Assembly: GCA_025451135.1 (NCBI GenBank)
Contig: JANWKW010000008.1
Span: forward strand, 1-11,871
Length of the DNA stretch: 11,871 nucleotides
Direction: 5' to 3'
DNA from: Vulcanimicrobiia bacterium
GTDB taxonomy: Bacteria > Vulcanimicrobiota > Vulcanimicrobiia > Vulcanimicrobiales > Vulcanimicrobiaceae
Part shown: in pieces, positions 6,937 through 11,871 of the stretch
How the letters are laid out: each line of letters opens with the position of its first letter
Numbering within the stretch: position 1 is the stretch's first letter
Notes under the pieces: model-generated
What the model was told of the DNA's origin: nothing
What the model saw: the letters and a program-made list of their open reading frames with translations, nothing else
Database searches by the model: none
Position numbers and translations under genes: made by a program

Positions 6937-8012
6937 CGACGATTCCGGCGGCGCTCTACCTGGCAGACGGCTCGCGCTTCGACGGCCGCGGGCTGGACTT
7001 CGAAGGTCTCGCGCTCGGCGAGGCCGTTTTCTATACGGGCATGACCGGCTACGAGGAGGCGCTGACCGATCCGTCCTACGCCGGTCAGATCCTGACGTTC
7101 ACCTATCCGATGATCGGCAACTACGGCATCTCCGGCTCGGCCGCGCAGTACGATCGCGCGTGCGTCGCCGGCGCGATCGTCAAGTGCGTCGCGCGCCACC
7201 CGTCGCATCACCAAAGCCGGACCGATCTGGCGTCGTGGCTGCGCGAACAGCGGGTGCCCGCGATGGAAGGCGCCGACACGCGGGCCATCACCATCGCCCT
7301 GCGCGAGCACGGCACCATCCTGGCCGCCCTCGCGGTCGGCGAGGACGCGATGGCGCGGGCCGAGCGCGAGCTCGCGGCCTACGCCCGCACGGCGACGACC
7401 GACGGCCTGGTCGCCAGCGTCGCGACGAGGGAAGGCTACGTCGAGGGACCGACGGGCGGAACCCGGGTGACGCTCCTGGACTGCGGCGTGAAACGCGCCA
7501 TCCTGCGCGATCTCACCGCCCTCGGCGCGCGCGTGACGGTCGTGCCGTACGATGCCAGCGAAGCGACGATCGAGGCGACCGATCCGCAAGCCGTCTTCAT
7601 CTCGCCCGGTCCGGGCGATCCGACCGATCTCCCGCAGACCATCGCGACGCTGCGCGGCCTGCTCGAGCGCGTTCCGCTCTACGGCGTGTGTCTGGGACAT
7701 CAACTGTTGGCGCTCGCGTGCGGCGCGCGCACCTACAAGCTGCCGTACGGACACCGCGGCGGGAATCAGCCGGTCCAGGACCTGACCCGAGGCGAGGTGA
7801 TGATCACCGCCCACAACCACGGGTACGCGGTCGACGGCGCGAGCCTTCCGGTCGAGTTGGAAGCGACCATGACCAATCTGAACGACGGCACGAACGAAGG
7901 TTTTCGCCATCGTCGCCTGCCGGTCGCGGCGGTGCAGTTCCATCCCGAGGCGTCCCCGGGACCGGCGGACGCGCAGGGCCTGTTCGCGCAGTGGCTGGCC
8001 GGTGCGCGCTAG
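6933..8012 (+). CDS. carA: Carbamoyl-phosphate synthase small (glutaminase) subunit
   Basis: CarA hydrolyses glutamine and passes ammonia to CarB for carbamoyl phosphate synthesis, shared by pyrimidine and arginine pathways. The 359 residues match the family. The N-terminal CPSase_sm_chain domain has YLADGSRFDGRG, GEAVFYTGMTGYEEALTDPSY and EGADTRAIT. The C-terminal class I glutamine amidotransferase domain has FISPGPGDP, the nucleophile Cys253 in GVCLGHQLLALACG, and His337 and Glu339 in QFHPEASPGP, so the catalytic triad is complete. ATG 6933 overlaps the pyrC stop by 4 nt; only a weak AAGG lies 12 nt upstream. The next gene is not carB, although carA-carB adjacency is the rule; CarB must be encoded elsewhere for this protein to make carbamoyl phosphate. 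Confidence 0.97.
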   Translation: MTTIPAALYLADGSRFDGRGLDFEGLALGEAVFYTGMTGYEEALTDPSYAGQILTFTYPMIGNYGISGSAAQYDRACVAGAIVKCVARHPSHHQSRTDLASWLREQRVPAMEGADTRAITIALREHGTILAALAVGEDAMARAERELAAYARTATTDGLVASVATREGYVEGPTGGTRVTLLDCGVKRAILRDLTALGARVTVVPYDASEATIEATDPQAVFISPGPGDPTDLPQTIATLRGLLERVPLYGVCLGHQLLALACGARTYKLPYGHRGGNQPVQDLTRGEVMITAHNHGYAVDGASLPVELEATMTNLNDGTNEGFRHRRLPVAAVQFHPEASPGPADAQGLFAQWLAGAR

Positions 8013-8871
8013 CATCGTCGTCGCGGCGTTCGCGCTGACGGCGGCGCTGGCGGGCGCGGCGGGGGCCGATCCGCTGCCGCGTCTGAGCGTCGCTTCGTTC
8101 ACCTTCAGCGCGGATACGCGGACGCCCGCGCAAGAACAGCCGTTCCACCTCGTCATCGACGTCCGCTTGAACGGGCGGGTCGTCGATCTCGAGGGCGTGG
8201 TGCTCCCGCAACTCGGGACGCTCGAGATCCTCGGCGACGAGAAGCACACGCTGGCCGCCGGCTCCGGCACCGCGTATCGCGAGACGATCGCGGTGGTCGC
8301 ACATCAGGGCGGCGAGATCCGCATCCCGCCGGCCTATCTGGATGCGGTCGACGCTCGCGACGGCAAGCCGAAACGGTTCCTCTCCAACGAGCTCACGCTG
8401 CATGTCGCTGGTCCGGCAAGCGTCCTCACCGGCCCGCGCGGTGTCGCGCGACTGCTTCCGATCCTCGGATTCCTAGCCGGAGCGCTCGTGATCGTCGGTC
8501 TCGCATTCGCCGCGTTCGGGATGCGCCGCCCGGCGGCGGTCGTGCCGGCGAGCGAACCGCCGCCGTCCGAAAAGCCCGCCGTCGCGCTCGCGCGCTCCGA
8601 CGGACCGTCCGAGGCCGCCGCGATCGCGCGCGAGCGCCTGGTCCGCGATCCGTCGCGCGAAGGCGCCCTCGCGGCGCGTTCGGCGCTGTGGCGAGCGGTC
8701 GGCGCGAACGACGGCGAGACGCTGGCCGACGTCGTGCGCCGTCCGGCCGCCCACGACCCGGCGCTGCGCGCCGTCCTGCGTGCGCTCGAACGGGCCGCAT
8801 TCACCGACGATCTGGATCGCCCGGCCGCCATAGACGACGCGCTGCGCGCGCTCGACGGATATCGCGCGTGA
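8002..8871 (+). CDS. BatD-like membrane protein, short form
   Basis: This 289-residue protein has a likely signal peptide (1-22, cleavage after AGA), a beta-rich exported domain (about 25-137), one membrane segment (151-173) followed by MRR, and a cytoplasmic helical tail of about 110 residues. The exported part resembles the BatD/oxygen-tolerance repeat, with QPFHLVIDVRLNGR, then LPQLGTLEILG, then HQGGEIRIPPAYLDAV and FLSNELTLHV (compare the family's 'G.f.IPp' and 'spl.l.V' pattern). BatD proteins are usually 430 residues or longer with several such repeats; this one has a single one. The tail after a proline-rich linker is Ala/Arg-rich and resembles the cytosolic end of some BatD proteins. 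The GTG start at 8002 overlaps carA by 11 nt. The genes that follow (MoxR, DUF58, VWA) strongly support a Bat-type role, probably as the membrane partner of the VWA protein. The assignment rests on pattern and context. Confidence 0.7.
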   Translation: MRASIVVAAFALTAALAGAAGADPLPRLSVASFTFSADTRTPAQEQPFHLVIDVRLNGRVVDLEGVVLPQLGTLEILGDEKHTLAAGSGTAYRETIAVVAHQGGEIRIPPAYLDAVDARDGKPKRFLSNELTLHVAGPASVLTGPRGVARLLPILGFLAGALVIVGLAFAAFGMRRPAAVVPASEPPPSEKPAVALARSDGPSEAAAIARERLVRDPSREGALAARSALWRAVGANDGETLADVVRRPAAHDPALRAVLRALERAAFTDDLDRPAAIDDALRALDGYRA

Positions 8872-9803
8872 GCTCGGCACCGCGCGAACTTCTGGCCGCG
8901 CTCGGCCGCACGATCGTCGGTCAGCACGAGACCCTCGAGGCCCTCGTCCTGGCCGCCATCGCCGACGGACACGTGCTGCTCGAGGGGCCGCCCGGCCTCG
9001 CCAAGACGCGTGCATGCCGCGCGCTCGCGGCCGCGCTCGACGGCGACTTCAAACGCGTCCAGTTCACGCCGGATCTGCTGCCGAGCGACGTGGTCGGCAC
9101 GCGCATCTTCGATCAGAGCGAGACCGCGTTCTCGACGGTGCTGGGGCCGGTCTTCACGAACGTCCTGCTGGCCGACGAGATCAATCGCGCGCCGGCGAAG
9201 GTCCAATCGGCGCTGCTCGAAGCGATGCAGGAACGTCAGGTCACGATCGGACCGCAGACCCATCCGCTCCCGGATCCGTTCGTGGTCCTCGCGACCATGA
9301 ATCCGCTCGATGCGGATGGGACCTACGCGCTCCCGCTCGCGCAGATGGACCGGTTCCTGATGAAGATCGTGCTCGACTATCCGACGCGAGAAGAAGAGCG
9401 GCGCATCTTGGAGCGTTTCGGCGCCGACGACGTCGACCTCGTCCGCGGTGCGGCCAGTCTCGACGACGTGCGCGCGTGGCGGGCCGGCGCTCGCGACGTG
9501 CATGCCGACGAGAAGCTCAAGGACTACGTCGTCGACCTCGTCGCGGCCACCCGGCGTCCGTCGCCCGACGCGTCCGGCTACGTCGAACGCGGCGCCAGCC
9601 CGCGGGCGACGCTCGCGATCCTTCGGCTGGCGCGCGCCAAGGCCTATCTGGAGTCGCGGTCTTTCGTGCTGCCCGACGACGTGCGCACGGTCGCGCTCCC
9701 GGTCCTGCGGCACCGCATCGCGTTCTCGTATCGCGTGCAAGCCGAGTCGATCGATCCGGACGCGCTCGTGCGGGCCTGCATCGCGACGGTGCCGGCGCCG
9801 TGA
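8868..9803 (+). CDS. MoxR-family AAA+ ATPase
   Basis: MoxR ATPases act as chaperone-like motors working with VWA-domain partners. The 311-residue length is typical. Walker A is GPPGLAKT (40-47) and Walker B is LLADEINRAP (100-109). Sensor 1 is Asn145 in LATMNP, the Arg-finger region is MDRFLMK (160-166), and sensor 2 is Arg246 in RGASPRATLA. The lid domain follows, with LPDDVRTVALPVLRHRI (268-284). TPDLLPSDVVGTRIF (67-81) is a MoxR signature. The start is taken as GTG 8868, which overlaps the BatD-like stop by 4 nt (GTGA) and gives the usual N-terminus. The open frame extends upstream to 8688, but only as an arginine-rich shadow of the previous gene. The next two genes encode its expected VWA/MIDAS partners, so it probably works with them at the membrane. 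The substrate is unknown. Confidence 0.95.
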   Translation: MSSAPRELLAALGRTIVGQHETLEALVLAAIADGHVLLEGPPGLAKTRACRALAAALDGDFKRVQFTPDLLPSDVVGTRIFDQSETAFSTVLGPVFTNVLLADEINRAPAKVQSALLEAMQERQVTIGPQTHPLPDPFVVLATMNPLDADGTYALPLAQMDRFLMKIVLDYPTREEERRILERFGADDVDLVRGAASLDDVRAWRAGARDVHADEKLKDYVVDLVAATRRPSPDASGYVERGASPRATLAILRLARAKAYLESRSFVLPDDVRTVALPVLRHRIAFSYRVQAESIDPDALVRACIATVPAP

Positions 9804-10630
9804 CCGGCGAGCCGCTGCGCGCGGCATTGCTGGCGGGCAAGCGCCGGCCGCGCGCGCGCGGGGGCGGATCTCCCACCAAGTACCGCGGCGACGGCTACGA
9901 GTTCGTCGAGGTCCGCGAGTACGTCGCAGGCGACGATCCGCGCCGCATCGATTGGGCCGCGACCGCGCGGTCGGGCGGACTCCAGACGCGCGTCGTCCTC
10001 GAAGACGTCGCGCTGACGCTGGCCGCGATCGTCGACGACTCGGGTTCGATGCGGGCCGGACGCCTGCGGGAACTCGCGGTCGCCGCGGACGAGGCGATGG
10101 CGGCTTGGTTCGATGCGGCTCGGTCCGACGACCGCTGCATCCGGGTCTTTCCCGACGCCGTCATCGCGCCGTCGCTGCGGGGGCCGCTCGGCGCGCGGGC
10201 CTGCAGCCAAACACGCTCTGCCGCGCCCTTCGACCTCGGACGCGCGTGCGCGGCCGCGCGTGCCGCGCTCCCGCGCGGCACGGCCCTGCTGCTCGTCACC
10301 GACGGATACGATCTGCCCGACGATCTCGACCGGCGTCTGGCGGATCTCGGGCACCGTTGCGATTGTACCGTCCTGCTCGCGCGCGATCCGTGGTACGACG
10401 GCCTCCCGCTGCGTGGCTTCGCGCGGATGGCGGATCTCGAGACGGGCGAGCGTCGGACCGTCTATCTCGATGCGGCCGCGCGCCGCCGGTACGTCGACGC
10501 CACGCGCGAGCGCGAGCGCCGGACGATGATGCGGTTCGAGGCGGCCGGCTGGCGCGTCGGCAGTCTGCGCGAGAGCGGGGGACGCACCTCGCTGCTGCAC
10601 GCCTTCGGCCTGCCGGCGCCGGCCGCATGA
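9800..10630 (+). CDS. DUF58 family protein with VWA-like MIDAS motif
   Basis: DUF58 proteins are the usual companions of MoxR ATPases; their exact role is unclear. This one has 276 residues. The family signature is YVAGDDPRRIDWAATARSG (41-59), with the preceding RGDGYEFVEVREY. A metal-ion site follows: DDSGSM, with Asp79, Ser81 and Ser83, and a later Asp167 in LLLVTDGYD. Many DUF58 proteins begin with two membrane helices. None is visible here, so the protein is probably cytosolic and could be drawn to the membrane by its partners. The N-terminus is basic (KRRPRARGGG). The GTG at 9800 overlaps the MoxR stop by 4 nt, and the gene's own stop overlaps the next ATG by 4 nt. The family assignment is firm; the biochemical function is not known. 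Confidence 0.93.
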   Translation: MTGEPLRAALLAGKRRPRARGGGSPTKYRGDGYEFVEVREYVAGDDPRRIDWAATARSGGLQTRVVLEDVALTLAAIVDDSGSMRAGRLRELAVAADEAMAAWFDAARSDDRCIRVFPDAVIAPSLRGPLGARACSQTRSAAPFDLGRACAAARAALPRGTALLLVTDGYDLPDDLDRRLADLGHRCDCTVLLARDPWYDGLPLRGFARMADLETGERRTVYLDAAARRRYVDATRERERRTMMRFEAAGWRVGSLRESGGRTSLLHAFGLPAPAA

Positions 10631-11547
10631 CGGTCGCCCATCCGTTCCACCTGCTGCTCGCGCTCGCGCTCGCCGGCGCCGCGCTCGCGAGCGTCGCGTG
10701 GCTGCTGCGCGCGCGTCGGCGGGCCGCATACGCCTACTCCGACCTCGCGTTCTTGCAGGCCGTCGCGACGCCCCCCAAGTGGATCGAACGCACGCTTGCC
10801 GCCGTCGGCGTCCTCGGCGTGCTCGCGCTTGCGACCGCGTTCGCGGGCCCGCGCATGGATCTTCCGGTGCCCGTCCGCGACGGAAGCGTCGTGCTGTGCA
10901 TCGACACGTCCGGGTCGATGGCATCCACCGACATCGCTCCGACGCGCTACGCCGCCGCGCAGGCGGCCGCACGCGCGTTCGTCGCGAGCACGCCGCCGGG
11001 AACGCGCATCGGACTGGTCGCCTTCTCCGGGAGCGCGGTGCAGGTGGCGCCGCTGCAGACCGACCGCGCGCAGCTGGATGCCGCGCTGGACCAGCTTCCT
11101 CCGCCCAACGACGCGACCGCGATCGGCGACGCGCTCGCGCTCGCGTCGCGCATGCTGCCGCCGAAGGGTCATCGCGTGATCGTCCTGATCACGGACGGCG
11201 TGAACAACCGCGGCGTCGATCCGCTCGCGCAGGCGCAGCTGCTCGGGGCGCGCGGCGTCCGCCTCTTCACGATCGGGATCGGGACGCAGGCCGGCGGCGT
11301 GATCCCGGGCACGGGCGAGCAGGCCACCATCGACGAGGACGCGCTGCGCTCGTACGCTCAGGCCGCCGGCGGAGCATACGCGCGGGCCGGCTCCGCCGGC
11401 GCGCTGCGCGACGCGCTCTCGCGACTCGGCCAGGTGACCGCGTTCGAACGCCGGAACGTCGACGCATCGTTCGGATTCGCCGTCTTCGGCGGCCTCGCGA
11501 TCTTCGGTGCCGCGCTTGCCGCATTCGCCCTGGGAAGGTTTCCGTAG
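10627..11547 (+). CDS. BatA-like membrane-anchored VWA-domain protein
   Basis: This 306-residue protein resembles BatA/BatB of the Bat cassette. It has membrane segments at about 6-27, 56-73 and 282-303, with the VWA domain between the second and third. The MIDAS is complete: DTSGS (Asp93, Ser95, Ser97), Thr164 in NDATAIGDAL, and Asp190 in LITDGVNN. A region TIGIGTQAGGVIPGTG (215-230) matches the family's 'vGTe.Ggpip' loop, and DEDALRSYAQAAGG (237-250) follows it as in BatA. The ATG at 10627 overlaps DUF58 by 4 nt. The open frame extends upstream to 9448 but is a shadow of MoxR and DUF58. Only one VWA protein of this type is present, with no BatB or TPR-containing BatC. It probably acts with MoxR and the BatD-like protein in envelope maintenance or metal-enzyme maturation; the substrate is unknown. 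Confidence 0.93.
   Translation: MTVAHPFHLLLALALAGAALASVAWLLRARRRAAYAYSDLAFLQAVATPPKWIERTLAAVGVLGVLALATAFAGPRMDLPVPVRDGSVVLCIDTSGSMASTDIAPTRYAAAQAAARAFVASTPPGTRIGLVAFSGSAVQVAPLQTDRAQLDAALDQLPPPNDATAIGDALALASRMLPPKGHRVIVLITDGVNNRGVDPLAQAQLLGARGVRLFTIGIGTQAGGVIPGTGEQATIDEDALRSYAQAAGGAYARAGSAGALRDALSRLGQVTAFERRNVDASFGFAVFGGLAIFGAALAAFALGRFP
11533..11538 (+). promoter_or_regulatory. Shine-Dalgarno site for pdxH
   Basis: GGAAGG lies 8 nt before GTG 11547, inside the last codons of the VWA gene. It supports that GTG as the start and independent ribosome loading on pdxH. Confidence 0.6.
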
Positions 11548-11871
11548 TGGACCTCAACTCCAGCCGCATCTCCTACGAGCGCGGTACGCTCGACGAAGCC
11601 GACGTCGGTACGGACCCGATCGAACGCTTGCGCGTGTGGATGGAGGAGGCGCGCGCCGGCGGCGTGACCGAGCCGAACGCGATGTGCCTGGCGACCGCCG
11701 ACGAGCGCGGCATCCCGTCCGCACGTATCGTGCTGTTGCGCGGTCTCGACGGACGCGGGCTGGCGTTCTACACGTCGTATTTCAGTCGCAAGGGACGCGA
11801 ACTCGAGCGCAATCCGCACGCGGCCGCGACGTTCTATTGGCCCGCGCACCAGCGACAAGTCCGCGTCGAGG
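11547..11871 (+). CDS. pdxH: Pyridoxamine 5'-phosphate oxidase (N-terminal part, 3' truncated by window)
   Basis: PdxH oxidises PNP or PMP to pyridoxal 5'-phosphate, using FMN and oxygen. The 108 visible residues are about half the family length. They begin with ISYERGTLDEADVGTDPIERLRVWMEEA, which matches the family N-terminus with its L-x-E/D-x-D and substrate-contact Arg/Tyr region. PNAMCLATADERGIPSARIVLLRG follows, then the FMN-binding segment FYTSYFSRKGREL and FYWPAHQRQVRVEG. The GTG start at 11547 shares one base with the VWA stop codon (TAGTG), so pdxH is the ninth gene of the gap-free series that starts with valS. The frame is open to the last base of the window. Nothing in the visible part is unusual. 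Confidence 0.96.
   Translation, partial: MDLNSSRISYERGTLDEADVGTDPIERLRVWMEEARAGGVTEPNAMCLATADERGIPSARIVLLRGLDGRGLAFYTSYFSRKGRELERNPHAAATFYWPAHQRQVRVE

Noticed and set aside
6906..8270. 454-codon minus-strand ORF opposite carA
   Set aside because: No domain; composition of a reverse-strand shadow; carA is certain on the + strand.
8334..9827. 497-codon minus-strand ORF opposite the BatD-like and MoxR genes
   Set aside because: Shadow of two real genes with intact motifs; its translation resembles nothing known.

Overview
This is a high-GC bacterial chromosomal segment carrying twelve genes, all on the + strand, nearly wall to wall. It holds no RNA genes, mobile elements, CRISPR arrays or phage genes that I can see. 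The gene content (ClpX, ValRS, PyrR, a linked pyrimidine cluster, a MoxR/DUF58/VWA cluster, PdxH) is clearly bacterial. Strong GC bias at third positions gives long arginine-rich shadow ORFs in other frames. The combination of PyrR with a very GC-rich genome would fit a poorly sampled phylum such as Eremiobacterota/Vulcanimicrobiota, Armatimonadota or Chloroflexota, or an actinomycete. The lineage is inference and not resolved by the sequence.

Layout. (1) 1-684: C-terminal half of the ClpX unfoldase, cut by the left window edge. (2) 761-1631: a small winged-HTH protein of unknown target followed 7 nt later by a single-domain STAS anti-anti-sigma-factor-like protein. No anti-sigma kinase is nearby. 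(3) 1679-4309: complete valyl-tRNA synthetase. (4) 4306-8012: pyrimidine genes pyrR, pyrB, pyrC and carA. carB, pyrD, pyrE and pyrF are absent. (5) 8002-11547: a compact membrane/chaperone-type cassette made of a short BatD-like membrane protein, a MoxR AAA+ ATPase, a soluble DUF58 protein with a MIDAS motif, and a BatA-like membrane-anchored VWA protein. (6) 11547-11871: start of pdxH, cut by the right edge.

From valS to pdxH, nine consecutive genes overlap their neighbours by 1 to 17 nt, with no intergenic base over about 10.2 kb. They are therefore probably one transcript with extensive translational coupling. PyrR normally senses UMP/UTP through a pyr mRNA leader, but here it follows valS directly with no room for an attenuator. 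PyrB and PyrC catalyse the second and third steps of UMP synthesis, and CarA is the glutaminase subunit for the first step. Its partner CarB must be encoded elsewhere.

Nothing here is an obviously new system. The points most worth checking are the fusion of the pyrimidine cluster to a reduced and re-ordered Bat/MoxR cassette, a dihydroorotase lacking about 27 residues of a conserved active-site-side segment, the carA without carB, and the orphan HTH/STAS pair beside clpX.
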